From: Anagrus nilaparvatae
Taxonomy: Eukaryota > Arthropoda > Insecta > Hymenoptera > Mymaridae
Assembly (NCBI GenBank): GCA_022575985.1
Contig: JAKSXM010000263.1
Coordinates: 5,374,001-5,438,000 of the forward strand
Direction: 5' to 3'
DNA length: 64,000 nt
Shown: positions 1 to 11,487 of the stretch, in pieces
How positions within the stretch are numbered: position 1 is the first letter of the stretch
How the letters are laid out: each line of letters opens with the position of its first letter
Translations under genes and position numbers: made by a program
The notes under the pieces: model-generated
The model's input: only the letters and a program-made list of their open reading frames with translations
Told to the model about the DNA's origin: nothing
The model's database searches: none

Positions 1-686
1 TAATTTTCAATGAAACGCCAAAACGTTGCAAGTTAACCAAAACTCTTCTGGTTGGTCTCATTTTTTAGGTTTAAGTATCATCTTTCATACGCCGCAAACC
101 GCATATTATTATCACTAACTCTCTCATTACTATAGCCAATTAACCAAACGGTCATTTTTGGCTAAAAATGACCAATCTCTAAAATGCTGCCAAATTTGTA
201 ATTTTTGACGAAAATGGGTTTTATAGATCTGAAAAAATTTGTACAAGCTTCAAATTTCCAAAACTTCTTAACTTTACCTTTTTCAATTATTTGTTAACCA
301 GATATGATAATTTGAAGTCACAGTCCCAATTTTACGATTTTTTAAAACAGCTCATTTTTAATGCTAACTTTGAAGAGCCATTTCTTAAAAACAAATCAAG
401 AAAATGAGAAGAGCAAAAAATTTTTGGAAACTTGAAGCTTGTACAAATTTTTGCAGACCTATCAAACCCATTTTCGTCAGAAATTACAAATTTGTCAGCC
501 TTTTAAAAATTGGTCATTTTTAGCCAAAAATGACCGTTTAGTTAATTGGCTATAGTAATGAAAGAATTGGTGATAATAAATTGCAGCTTACGGCGTATGA
601 AAGGTGATACTTAAAACAAAAAAATAAAATCAACCAGAAGAGTTTTGGTTAATTTGCAAGGTTTTGGCGTTTTATTGAAAATTACT
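1..686. repeat. Fold-back (palindromic) repeat, arms ~1-275 and ~413-686
   Basis: The first ~275 bases recur in reverse complement at ~413-686. For example, the segment around 130-175 with the motif GGTCATTTTTGGC pairs with ~505-545, and the left end pairs with the bases up to 686. The spacer is short and AT-rich. There is no coding content, so this is a non-autonomous fold-back element or long-TIR MITE. The window edge may truncate the left end, so target-site duplication cannot be judged. The arms are diverged by scattered substitutions, so it is not a recent duplication. Confidence 0.85.
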
Positions 687-2051
687 AAAAAATCCTATTT
701 TATAAAATTGAAATCTGCATTTCTAGGCCCAGAAGGCCCATTGGAAGGAACGGAGGGTAGTCGGCGTGTTTTTTCAACATAACAAACTCATCCATAACCA
801 TTTGGTGTAATTTGGTGTTCCAAATGTATTTAACTCCCCTTGTCAGATAGTAATTTTATTTATGCACATCAAAAACATTTGTTCTAAAATGGTGAGTAAT
901 ATTAAGCAGTAAATCCCTTGAAAGAATAGGATAATTTTTGTGTTTTATAATCTGTCCTCAGTTGAATAAAAGTAGAAAGAATGGATTGATCTATCATCGC
1001 CTGAAAAATTATAAAAATTATTATTTAAAAAATTTTTTAAAAGTTTTTATATAAATTTATTTTATTTAAAAAAAATCAATTATCGAATAAAAGGTAAAAA
1101 GTATAATTAAAATAAATAAGATTCAAAAATCCTTGTATAAGTTTTTAAACTTTCCAAACGTTTATTTTTAGGGAAAAGTTTAAAATTTGTATTAAAAATT
1201 AGAACGTATTTGGCTATTATCATTCTTGAGCATTCTTAATTTTTCAAGTTGAAATACGATTATCCATTCACGTTTTTGGATGAAAAGATTAAACGTTGCA
1301 TGGTCAAGTAAATGATTAGATTAACAAATACTTTATCGGTTCAAGCAAAATTTAAACAATTAATCAAAAATAACTTTAACGTTCCTATTAGTAAATTATA
1401 ATATTTGAAAAATTTATCAATCAATAATGAAACTACAATGTAGTTCCATTGATTATTATTGTGGTTCAATTATTGATCGATAGATTCTTGAAATATTAAA
1501 ATTAAAATAGTTATTTCATTAATTTCAAGATTGAGGAAAATGTTTTAACTATTTCAACTGCGTAAATCTTAGAGAAAAAAATACAAAAATTTTATTGTTG
1601 AATACCTGATCTTACCATTATAAGACCGAAAAAAACTACTTTTATCTTCCCAAAGCTGAATAAAGTTGGTCGATGGGACCTAAATAAAAATCAAGAACGG
1701 TCAAAAAAATTATTGTGATGCGTTTTAACCAATATGGTGGCTGTTTTTGATTGATTAATTAAAAGATTTATTTATAAAAATATCTACAAAAAAAAAAATC
1801 AAATTGTTTATAGAAAAGATGCATTCCCGCATTTTTTAAAGCTAGTAAATAGATAATGAATAAGTAATATAATAATAATAATTGTAGTAATATAAAAATT
1901 AACTATTTTAATTATATAAAAATTTTCATTGTTGAGTACATTGTACAAAGAATTAGTAAAAAAATTAATGAATTTCGTAAGACAATAGGGGAGAGGAACA
2001 AGGTTTAGTATTCTTACGAATGTAAAAAGATTTAAAGAGACTAGAAGAGGG
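687..2051. other. Gene-free AT-rich stretch
   Basis: Nothing gene-like is visible. The sequence is AT-rich with homopolymer runs, and contains a short local palindrome at ~1425-1480 around the motif CAATAATGAAAC. No RNA gene, coding frame or transposon terminus is supported. It separates the first fold-back from the R2-like LINE, whose 5' end cannot be placed exactly. Confidence 0.5.
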
Positions 2052-3248
2052 GTGCAGATAAAGAGGGAGTTAAGATTAGCCGATTATTTTCTTATAAAAT
2101 TGTCAAATCTATTATATATGTTACGGGTCTATCCAGATAAACCTAGGACCATCCAAGCGGAGTTGGATAAAGTCCGATTCTTGATTTTTTTGACACACTT
2201 GGCAACAATACCAACAATGTTCAAAGCACTTGTTTCACAGATTTCTTGGCCAGCTTCAGATGATGATCGTGTTCCTGACAACAGCAGTGCAAGCTTCAAT
2301 CAAAGTCCTTCACCACTGTCGGCATCATCAATTGGGAGAGCGCTTATTTCACCAACGTTCCCGACTGATTCCAGCTCAGCGCTAGAAGACACGACCGTGC
2401 CAGACGTACCAGTAAGTACATCAACGCAAAATCCGCGAAGCGAAATCGATATCCGAGCCATGCAAGTGACGCCTGTTGAATATGACCCGAGCTTCGACGT
2501 AGATGTCTCTACAACATCCCCCAATATTAACGTTACAAACATGACAATAAGTGACTTGACGAACGAACAGGCCCGGGAAAATACTTTTCTTAATCCTTCT
2601 CCACATAGAAATATTCACAATCCACCAATACCGGAAGAACCTCCAACAGTGACTGTTGGTCGGTGTAGTCGTAATATACCACGACAACAACAGCCAACTG
2701 TTGAGCAGGTTGAGCTAATGATGATACTGGATGGTGTAGTGAACCCATAGCAACTCGAGGAAATCGCGCCTCAAATTGCTGGTTTTCTAGGTAGATTTTC
2801 TAATGTAGAGGATGAGAGTCGACATCAAACTGTTCGCCGTAGACATAATAACAATCAACCCCCGAAAGCAGTCCCGAGAGATACGGAGGTTGATCGAATC
2901 GCTGTGGCGACTCGACTGCAGAGCCTATACCGTAATAATAGGAAAAAAGCTATTCAAAAAGTTTTAAATGGCCCTATGCCTGTTTGTAATATTGACAAGC
3001 ATAGTATTCAAGATTATTATACAAATTTCCATGCCATAAGAGACTCTGCAGGCGAGGCGCCTACCGTTTTTGATCAGCCACCGGCAAGTAGGGAAAGCTG
3101 TGATCGCCTGACTGCGCCAATTTCAAGGTTAGAAGTTATGCGGAGACTCTGGAAAATGAGCAATTCGTCCCCTGGACCGGACAGGGTGACATATAAAGAC
3201 TTGAACCACCCCAAAGCTTTACGCTGTCATTATGGCCAACCATATTAA
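2052..3248 (+). pseudogene. R2-like LINE ORF, N-terminal part to start of RT
   Basis: The reading frame runs from 2052 to 3248 with one in-frame TAG at 2748. Past that stop the same frame stays open. The first ~230 codons are Ser/Thr/Pro-rich and unrecognised, a common character of LINE N-termini. The later part carries a basic segment and the motif SPGPDRVTYKDL, which is the entry to the fingers of R2-type RTs. Directly after this the family-typical RT blocks 1-2 are missing and the frame ends at 3246. I infer an internal deletion, because the next recognisable block (NGRLSASQKGFL, ~3262-3297) normally lies well over a hundred residues further on. No reliable start codon can be chosen. Confidence 0.7.
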
Positions 3249-3254
3249 AACCTG

Positions 3255-3824
3255 GCAGTCACTAATGGTAGGCTGAGCGCATCGCAGAAGGGCTTCCTGA
3301 ATTACGAAGAATGCTACGAGCACAACATCGTGATGCAGGAGGCCATTCACAATGCGCGAAATAGCAAGAAGGAGATTGTCATACCATGGCTAGACTTAAC
3401 CAATGCTTTCCCATCCATCCTCCATGAATCAATACATAAGGTCCTCGAGGCACGTGGGCTTCCAGAAAAACCCAGACGGATTATAAAGCCACTTTACGAT
3501 GACCTGACCACTCAAGTACGAACTGCCACAGGATACACTGCTCCGATTCGTATTCTTTCGGGAGTCAGACAGGGATGTCCATTGAGTCCCATAATATTTA
3601 TTCTTACACTTGAACCTGTTCTGAGGTCTGTCCAAAGAACAGGTCAAGGTTATAAACTAGCTAATCAAAAAATTAATAATTTAACATATGCGGATGATAT
3701 GACGTTCCTGGCGGACTCGGTTGAGGGAATGTGCACGCTTCTAAGAACAAAAGAAGAAGCGTCTGCCGTTGTTGGTCTCACATTCAACCCGCAAAAATGC
3801 CTCTCTACATATAAAAGGTCGTAG
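3255..3824 (+). pseudogene. R2-like LINE reverse transcriptase core
   Basis: The translation shows, in order: NGRLSASQKGFL with an EHN motif, PWLDLTNAF (first catalytic Asp block), GVRQGCPLSP, and the catalytic box TYADDMTFLAD at ~3680-3712, followed by NPQKC. The spacing matches fingers-palm of R2/NeSL-type RTs. Within this piece the frame is intact for about 190 codons, then stops at 3822 (TAG). The enzyme would copy its own RNA at a nicked chromosomal target. The copy cannot work because the flanking blocks are deleted or out of frame. Confidence 0.85.
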
Positions 3825-3930
3825 AGACAATGCGGTGTTACCAACGGTATTTACCATCGAAGGACAGTGTACCCAGACATCAGTATCGGGTGACCCATAC
3901 TAACACCTAGGCATTCCTACTGGATACGAA

Positions 3931-5010
3931 GTGCGTCAAACTCTTGTGTTATCCATTGAGGATGTCAGGCAGGACCTTGATAAGATCAATGACTCCTTGT
4001 TGGCCCCTTGGCAAAAGCTTGACGCTATGTCAACTTTTATTTTACCAAGGTTAGATATTTTACTCCAGGGTGCCAACGTGGAGAAAAAACCTCTAAAAGA
4101 AGCCGATAAAGCAATTAAAAAGATGGCGAAAAATTGGATGAGCCTTCATCAGAGAGCTAGTGCGGAGGTCGTCTTTCTCCCCCCGAACAGGGGCGGGGGA
4201 GGTCTACTTTCCCTAGCCGACATGGTCGATTTGCTGACCGTCGCACATGCATTCAAGATTTTAACCTGCAAAGATGCGACTGTGACCGAATTGGTCATGT
4301 CGTCACTCAGAGAGGCAACCTCAATTAGGATGAAAAAAGCGGCTTCTGAGGTTGATTGCGCGAGGTTTTTGTCGGACAGCTTTAATGATGACATGATGGT
4401 GGGAACACAAACAGATTCATTTTGGTCCAGGTCGAGAAATGCTGCCCGTAGGCAAATTAGTCGACTTGGATTGAAATGGCACTGGAGTGTAGACCGCCAC
4501 AAATAAACCCTAGAGTGCAGCACGACAGGAGACAGGACAGTAGTTGTGCTTCCGCAGTCCAGATCACAGGTAATACGCAGGATGCGAGCAGCTCTTACTG
4601 GTAATTATTTAAAATCGCTTTTCACTAAAAAGGACCAGGGTAAGGTTTTCGAAGTCACGAGCAAGTGCAAGTTTTCAAATCACTACATGTGATCTGGAAG
4701 TTTCACTCGTTTCTGTGACTGGCGCTTTGTCCATCGAGCCAGACTCAATTGTCTATCTTTAAATGCGTCTAGACATTGGGAAATGCAAGGTGACAAACGT
4801 TGCCGTAAATGCGGCCACCAGCAAGAAACCTTACCCCATGTGATTGGGCATTGTGGAGTACATGCGGACGGTATCCAAAGACGACACAATAATATACAGG
4901 ACCGTCTCGTGAAATCACTAAACACCCGAGGGACTGTGACTACAAATCAGACTGTACCGGGAGAAGTCGGCGATTTGGTGCTACTACGTCCAGACATTGT
5001 CTTAAAATAA
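3931..5010 (+). pseudogene. R2-like LINE thumb, CCHC knuckle and start of RLE endonuclease
   Basis: From 3931 to 4506 a frame encodes the thumb/connector, including the conserved LPPNRGGGGL motif. A different frame then continues from ~4513 to 5010 with one TGA at ~4690. It carries HRARLN, then a CX2C...HX4C-type knuckle (CRKCGHQQETLPHVIGHC, ~4801-4854) and RPDIVL (~4990-5005), which corresponds to the RPD motif of restriction-like endonucleases. The frame stops right after this, so the catalytic endonuclease residues are missing. Known of the family: knuckle plus RLE defines R2-like elements. Seen here: both motifs, in order. Inferred: 3' truncation. Confidence 0.75.
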
Positions 5011-5125
5011 TAAAAGCAAGCACCCTAACACAGCACGCTTTTCAACCTGTTTTATGTATTATTAGTTCTTAATTCAATTAAAAAAAATTACACAATTGAT
5101 ATGAAGTTAAAATTCAGTGATATTA

Positions 5126-5145
5126 ACACACACACACACACACAC
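5126..5145. repeat. (AC)n microsatellite
   Basis: Ten uninterrupted AC dinucleotides immediately downstream of the truncated R2-like LINE. Confidence 0.95.
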
Positions 5146-5504
5146 GAAAATTGTAAAGTCCATAAAAGTTCCCTTACGAATGCCTCTTAATTTCTTCTCA
5201 AAGGTGTTTTTTAACTATAATTAATATCACAATAATTAATATTAACACATATGTATTGTAGATTCTTTTATCACAAAAGTTATGATATATATATTTGTTA
5301 ATAAGTCTCAATTTTCAAAATTTGTCAAACTTACGCTTTTAAACTATTCTATCTTTCTATCAAATTTACGCTAAAATTAAACGGGCACTCAATATCGCAG
5401 GTCAGAGTTTGCCATAAAAAATATCCATAAGTTAGATATCAGCTTTGTTAATAATATAAAAAGAAGGTATAATTAATGAAAAATCATTAAATTTTCATCT
5501 TGTG

Positions 5505-5830
5505 TTTATAGGGAAGAGGTACCTGGAAACTTATAAATTAAGGGGGGGATTCAAATTTGTCCCATTTAATGGGAGAGGGGGTCAAATGAGACTTTACAGA
5601 CTTCGAAAAATCTGGGCTTCAGGACTTAGAATAATACAGGTTTATGGACTTAAAAAAATTCAAGTTTAGGGACTTGGAATAATTTTTATTTAGGGACTTA
5701 GAATAATGCCGGTTTAGGGACTTTGAATAATTTGACAAATCGCAACATTTGCATTATTCCTAAGCTGGAAGTAAAAATGTTCCACGCATTTAGGTGGTGT
5801 TTACACAAACCGGTTTTAAGTTTTTTTATC
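5505..5830. repeat. Dispersed repeat with a ~25 bp minisatellite (~5618-5740)
   Basis: A segment beginning near GTTTATAGGGA, with a purine-rich stretch, a GGTCAAAT motif and an end near GGTGGTGTTTACACAAA, recurs in shortened form at ~41745-41905. In this copy about five ~25 bp units with the core GGGACTTAGAATAAT stand in tandem at ~5618-5740. The other copy keeps only traces of this array. No coding capacity. Probably a non-autonomous element family whose ends I cannot define. Confidence 0.55.
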
Positions 5831-6590
5831 TGTTAGATACACATTATTTTTTAGCACACTTTCATCAAAACTTAAAAAACCCCGAAATTAAAAAATTATT
5901 ATTGAAACTTTTTTTTACCTGGCATTGACGGCATCTAGTTTGACATTATTTGAAGAAAATTAATAATGGTGTATGTTAATGGATTATAATAGATTTTTTA
6001 AAGGAAAAGTATTAGAATGAATTATGAAATAAACAAGAGATGATTTGTGTGAATTCCACTTGAAAGTTTAATATTTATTAGATTTAAATTAATAAAACGG
6101 TTTACATAATTGCGATGCAAAAGGAACACGTTTTCTAAAATAATAAAGTCTTAACAAAGAACACGATTTCTCTTGTACGAGAGTTAGAGAGCAAGAAGAA
6201 CGAGCGCGCGTCATGTAGAAAGAAGAGACCGGCAACTTCGCTGCTGTCGGCGTTACGCGTGCAGAAAACGTGGTCCTTTAGCGCATATGTGATACACGCA
6301 TACTAACATGAACGTATCTTTATCTCTCTTTGCAGTATAATGGTAATTATTTAAATACAATTATTGATATTAAAATACTGCAAAAAGAAATCAAGATATA
6401 ATAGAAATATTCCTGTTTTCGCACAAACAGTGTATTTTCTTCTTAATTGGATGCTAATATCTAAATGCTACAATTGCATAAAAATAATTAAACTTACAAC
6501 TTTTCTATAAAACAGGACACTATTTAAAAAAAATTATAATTAGGTATACTTTACTACATTCAATACTAATATTTCACAACTAACCCAAGA
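5831..6590. other. Gene-free interval
   Basis: AT-rich sequence with one G+C-richer island at ~6170-6310 containing GCGCGC, resembling the promoter part of an LTR or a 5' UTR remnant. No matching second copy is seen in the window. A short palindrome around GCAGTATAATGG pairs ~6333 with ~6380. Nothing else is supported. Confidence 0.4.
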
Positions 6591-6914
6591 TGCTTGCTGT
6601 ATGCCGATCTCTGACGATAAGGCAAGGAACTAAAGTATAACCTAGGAAAAGGAAAGAGGGAAGCGCTACGTAGGGCTCTTGATAACTTAAGGAGCGGCGT
6701 AGATCCTAGCAAGTCAATGTGTACTGTAAGGTAATGTGTACACAAGCTCCTTAGCAGGAAACATGATGTTCCAACTTGCTAGAGAAAAGTCTGCGGACCT
6801 TCTCCTTAAAGTGAACACTGGGATGGATCATGCTCTCAGAACTAGTTTTCGGATGAGCTGGGGAAAGTAGCTATTTGGATAGTAAATCCAAGGAAGGTAC
6901 TTGTACAAGAGAAT

Positions 6915-7121
6915 GTGTCCGGCAGAGGCTTTGTCTGGATTAAAACGCAAAGTGTTACTTGCATAAGTGTGTACTTAATACTAAATGAGTCCAGAGAGGA
7001 CACTCTGAACAAACTAAACAGTCTGGTATATGCAGTAAGGTACATGACCGGCAAAATCGTCATAGGAGGCTCCAGAGTAAAATATGCCCGAAACGGGTGC
7101 AAGAGGAGAGGATATACTTGA
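6915..7121 (+). pseudogene. R1-type LINE endonuclease fragment
   Basis: About 60 codons resemble the middle of an R1-clade apurinic-endonuclease domain: GFVWI followed by a tyrosine/NESRED segment and the strand GKIVIGG, where a functional copy would continue to the catalytic Asp of the GDFN motif. Here the GDFN residues are absent, so the domain is inactive. Assignment rests on motif order together with the RT fragments downstream. Confidence 0.55.
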
Positions 7122-7432
7122 CATGTCTTCCAGACTTAAGTTCGCGGTGTAAATATAGGTAACACTACAACTTTCAGAAGACCTGGCTACTTCCTAGACC
7201 ATCCCGCATATATTCCTTGCAACAAAAGATTTAGCTGCTAGAATCATAAATTGGCAAGTTCTGGAGGACTTCTCAGCGAGTGACTCTTTTGAGGTAAACG
7301 ACGAACGGTGACAGATATGAAGAGACGAAGCATAGAAGTATTGTAGATGGAACATCAAGCGGGTAAGCTATCCTGGGGAAAGCAATAGGGCCAGGAAATA
7401 TTGACGACGCAGAGATATTAGTCAAGGAAATC

Positions 7433-7932
7433 ATGATGCTGCTGGAAAAAGCATGTAACAAAGCCATGCCCAAAAAAAAAACCCTTGAAGGAAGACCAGC
7501 CTACTGGTGGAACGCTGAAATAGCCTGTCTAAAAACTGCGAGCTTAACAACAAGAAGACGAGCCACACGTGTTAGGACCAGAACGCACGCTGCTGAAATA
7601 AGGACAGAGCATAAGCAGGTAAAGAAAGGCCTGAGACTTGCTGTAAGAAAAATCAAGAGAGCATGCGAGATGGCTTTGTGTAATGATGTGGACAATGACC
7701 CATGGGGTCTTGGTTACAAAATAGTCACCAAGAGAATTGGTGCTCTTTCCACATTATGAACGAAAAGAAGGTTGGCCGTATAGTTGACGGACTTTTCGCT
7801 ACCCACCCTGAGAGAGAGGAAGAAAATTACTTAAAAGAAGATGTCCCCGAATTCACCGTTGAGAAGCTTGTAACAGCAGTAGACTCGCTCAAAAATGGAA
7901 AGGCACCATGGCCTGAAGGAATACCCACTTAG
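7433..7932 (+). pseudogene. R1-type LINE linker and RT fingers
   Basis: The 7433-7759 frame has a basic helix-rich linker with RPAYWWNAEIA and DNDPWGLGYKIVTKR, hallmarks of the EN-RT linker in R1-clade LINEs. A shift to another frame (7702-7932) keeps the homology with the GLFATHPERE and LKNGKAPWPEGIP motifs of RT block 1-2, where the usual PGPDG has become PWPEG. The frame ends at a TAG at 7930 and resumes at 7942. The two frames overlap at 7702-7759, consistent with one indel. Confidence 0.75.
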
Positions 7933-7941
7933 ATTCTGAAG

Positions 7942-8139
7942 ATGGCTGCACACGAATGTCCACAGCTTATCCTGTGTATGTACAATACTTGTGCCCGAGC
8001 GGGCGTCTTCAGAAAACTCTGGAAAAGAGCCAGATTAGTCCTTATCAGTATGGATGAAGGGGACGCTAGGCTGCAAAACTATTGGCGTCCTCTTGGATTA
8101 CTGGACGTAGCCGGAAAAAATTATGAAAAGATGCTGTAA
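7942..8139 (+). pseudogene. R1-type LINE RT fragment (block 2a-3)
   Basis: The frame continues from the upstream stop and has the run RPLGLLDVAGKNYEKML at its end, the block before the first catalytic Asp in R1/Jockey-type RTs. It stops at 8137 (TAA). The following bases keep weak coding similarity to ~8310. Together with the neighbours it shows a single ancestral ORF broken by at least three lesions. Confidence 0.7.
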
Positions 8140-8319
8140 CCACGGATACTGAGGGCTGTAGAAACTGCAGATCTTTTTCCCCGACAACACGGGGATCAAC
8201 CGTGTCATTGAGAATGAACATACAGGCAATCACTACTCTAGAAAAACCAAGCTACTAGTGACCCTTTGATGTGAAGAATGCCTTTAACTAACAGTAAGAT
8301 AGAGCGATTTCATGGGGAG

Positions 8320-11300
8320 GCTAAGGAACTTAAATTTTAAAGTCAGAAAAATAGCTAAGATTTGGGGTTCTCAAAATTTATTATTAAAATTACTTTAAGC
8401 ATAAAATTCTCCACTAACCAGGCTTTTTATTAAAGATTTATTATATCTGGAAAGTTTTTTGGCGATAAAAAGCCTCATATAATTAACTATTTTAAAAAAA
8501 ATAATGCTAAGAAGTTTAACTTGAATTATATATTTTGGCATATTACTAGTAAATCATTATAAATAATGAATAGTTTGAGTGAAGATATGCATATTATTTA
8601 TTATTTTCATAATTTTAAATTTCATTTTATTTCAAAGAATCCTTCCTCCCTCTGAAACATTAATTATATTTTTTCTTCCAGCTGAGTTGAATACATTTTT
8701 TTGAGAACAAAGAATTCTTAAGAAAACTTTTTACCACCCGCGGAAGGATTGGGTTCGCTTCAGATAGCAATTATGGTACAATATAAGCCATTCTCTTTTT
8801 GCTCCTTTAGCTATAAATGTGCTACTTATTTAATAATTTATATTACAAATTTTATTTTAAATATGTAATTTGACCCCGAACAGTATGGTCACAATTGTTA
8901 GAATATCCCCAAGAAATACAATTTTTTTATGAAAATCAGAACCAAAGCTTAGAGTTATGGGTAGTTTATAGCTATAATGCATTTTGTTCTTAAGTTATCT
9001 TTTTTAAAAAAAAGACCTAACCTAACCAAAAGGTTTCCTTATTTCAAAGATTAAATTAGTTCCTGAATGTCCTTTTAAAAAAATAAACTAATTCTATTTC
9101 TTGGGGCTTTTTTGGGGCTTTTAAATATAATCTTACCCTTATATTTATTATTTGTACTCCAACCCCTTAAAATTAAAAACTTTTTTATAGTAACTTAAAT
9201 TAGATAAGGCCAAATATACAAAAACTTGAAAATTTCTATTATACTTATAACCTTATCCTTCGGGTGAATTTTATCCAAATTCAATTATGTTCTCTCAATA
9301 CTTTTCTATTTTCAATAACCTAACCCTAATTATAGGAATGCTTCATAATCAGACCGGTTCCCACTCTTATAACACGTAAATACTGTACTTAAATTTTTTT
9401 GAGTATAGTATTTTTATATTTTAAAAAAGGGGGGGGGGCGGTCCGTGCTGCATAACACTGCTCATAACGAGAATTAGTAACTGGTTCCAGAAAATATCTT
9501 TATCTTTTTTTTAAGGGCGAGTTTTTATCTTACTCAAATAAGTATTCTTCCCTTTTTAAGTTTTGTATTTCATGTTCTGACAAGAACAGCATTTATAATG
9601 CAAAAGTCCAGAACCCTATATTATGCATAATGTAAATTTGATTCAATATTCAATGCGTTTCGCTAAAATAGTTATAATTTCGGTCCGAAGAGATATTTTG
9701 TGAAAAAAAAATAATAGTCAATATCCTGATTAAATTTGGAAAACAACTGTATAAATTTTATATACATTTATACAGCCAGTTTTGCACAAACTAACTCACC
9801 TTATGTCATTTACCTGCGGGGATATAACTTGAGTAAAGCATGCTAACACATGCTTCACTCAGACTAACTAAAGTTCAGCAATCCAAAAAATTTAATTGAC
9901 CCCACGGAAATAAAGCAGAAATTCTTTTTTGTTAAATTAACTTGCTTAGGATGCAAATAGGAGTCATTGACACTTCAATTAGTATAAACTTTTCGATGAG
10001 CGGTCTTAATTTGAAAGTCTCAAATTTTAAAATAACTGCTTTTAAAAATTCATTTTTCACAAATGTGTGATATCCCAGTAATTCACAAAACCTAATAAAA
10101 TGCAATCATAACTATGTGAAAAATTGTACATAAGCATGTTAGTATATGTTTTTAGAAGATTATATTTTGAAGCTACATTATAAACTCAAATATTAAAATG
10201 TCAAATTTTAGAACAAAAGTTTTATGTTTTTTTTAAATAATGTTAAATTTATTTTAATAATTGTACACAATTATTTCAATATTCCGTGTATTTTAAATTA
10301 AATCTTGTAAAAACATAAAAAGTTTCATACTTTATGTTTCAATTTTTGCACAATCAAAATTTTTGTCACATTTTATTTTTTGGTCACGGGATATTTGAAA
10401 TTCGGGAAAAAAAATTTTTAAAAGCAGTTAATTTTTAATCTGAGGCTTTCATCTTAATACTGCCCATAGATATGGTTTTTCCTGTGTAAAAAATTAAAGT
10501 TTTCAGAAAAAAATCAATACTGTTTTATTGTGTAAGTGCGGATTAAATAAATTTTGCAATCCCAGAATCATTTTCTATGAGAGGTTTTATAAAAAAGAAA
10601 ACTAAGAGGAAAAAATTTTTCAGCGATAAATAATATGACTGTATTATAAAAGAAAAAAATACAAATTTGCTATTCTTCTTATTGAAAATTGCAAAAAAAT
10701 TAATAGAAAAAAAATTGAAAAACCATACTTCTTCCCTTCATGAAATTTTGAGCATTTGTCCTACATTCCAAAAATATTAACTTAGAAGCAAAAGACTCGC
10801 ATGGGAACTTAATTTTAGTAGCTCCTTTGGAAAAAAACGAATATTCTATATTAATATTGATAATAAATATTTATATTATAATTAATAAAATAATTAAGGA
10901 CTGTAACATGCATATTTAAAAATTACGTTTTTAATTAAATGAAATAATAATTATTTTAATTTAATATATAAAAAATTAAATAAGAATAAGTCAATTAAAT
11001 AAGAGATACACTATTTTTAACAGAAAATTGAAGTTATGCAACTCTAAAACTTTAGATATATTTGGTGTGATAACGCGAATTTTTTACAAGGTTTAACCTG
11101 ATATTTTTTAGTCAAGTGATACGGAACCAAAAATCATGCGCAGCAAGGGTCTTTTCCCGATGAACTCCACCGTCCTGGAGACTGGATAAACTTTATTTAT
11201 ACTCAAGGAAACTGAGGATCGCTTACCAAACGTTATTGCGATCCAGAATCCTAAAATTCAGATCCATAAACGCAGATTATATTAAGTCTGTAAGTTGAAA

Positions 11301-11487
11301 TTATTCAACGTACCCTTTACATTTTATCCAACACATTAGACTTAACTTTTCTTAAGAGTCCTACAACTGCGCCATTTTTTATTCAAATTTTAAAGTAGAT
11401 ATTTTTTTTGCATCTTATCAGAGTAGTCTCGTATTCTTTATTCAATTTAGAAAATTTTGGCATGAAAATATTTTTAATTTAATCAAA
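8320..11487. other. Gene-free AT-rich interval with a weak palindrome (~10000-10470)
   Basis: No coding frame or RNA gene is supported over about 3.2 kb. A diverged inverted repeat pairs ~10000-10072 (motif AACTGCTTTTAAAAATT) with ~10387-10468 (AATTTTTAAAAGCAGTT), so an old palindromic MITE is likely there. A hairpin with stems around AAGCATG lies at ~9833-9865, and a poly-G run (8 G) at ~9430. The stretch 11040-11330 is slightly less AT-rich but shows no recognisable protein. Confidence 0.45.

Larger units (their letters stand above)
2052..5020 (+). mobile_element. Decayed R2/NeSL-type non-LTR retrotransposon (LINE)
   Basis: One plus-strand element can be followed from an N-terminal linker, through a reverse transcriptase, to a C-terminal CCHC knuckle and the start of a restriction-like endonuclease. 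This order is that of the RLE-type LINEs (R2, NeSL and relatives), in which the endonuclease follows the RT; APE-type LINEs have it in front. The copy is broken by in-frame stops (2748, ~4690), frame changes (~3830-3930, ~4505) and an internal deletion near 3210-3255. It ends abruptly inside the endonuclease at ~5010, and no poly(A) tail or target duplication was found. Sequence composition is less AT-rich than the surroundings, as expected for a former ORF. Confidence 0.85.
6600..8320 (+). mobile_element. Decayed R1-type non-LTR retrotransposon (APE/RT fragments)
   Basis: Fragments of an R1-clade ORF2 follow each other on the plus strand with frame changes between them. The endonuclease part lies at ~6915-7080 (GRGFVWIKTQSV, then GKIVIGG). 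The linker at 7433-7759 has the R1-type motifs RPAYWWNAEIA and NDPWGLGYKIVTK. The RT fingers lie at ~7750-8139 (SLKNGKAPWPEGIP, RPLGLLDVAGKNYEKML). Just after, ~8262-8285 reads as the first catalytic block (DVKNAF) with a disrupted frame. The element then ends without palm YxDD box or tail. It is dead, and truncated within the RT. Confidence 0.8.

Noticed and set aside
9000..9330. Repeated CCTAACC-like words as interstitial telomeric repeat
   Set aside because: Only isolated words (CTAACCTAACC, AACCTAACCC), not a tandem array; insects with TTAGG telomeres would show TAACC runs, which are absent.
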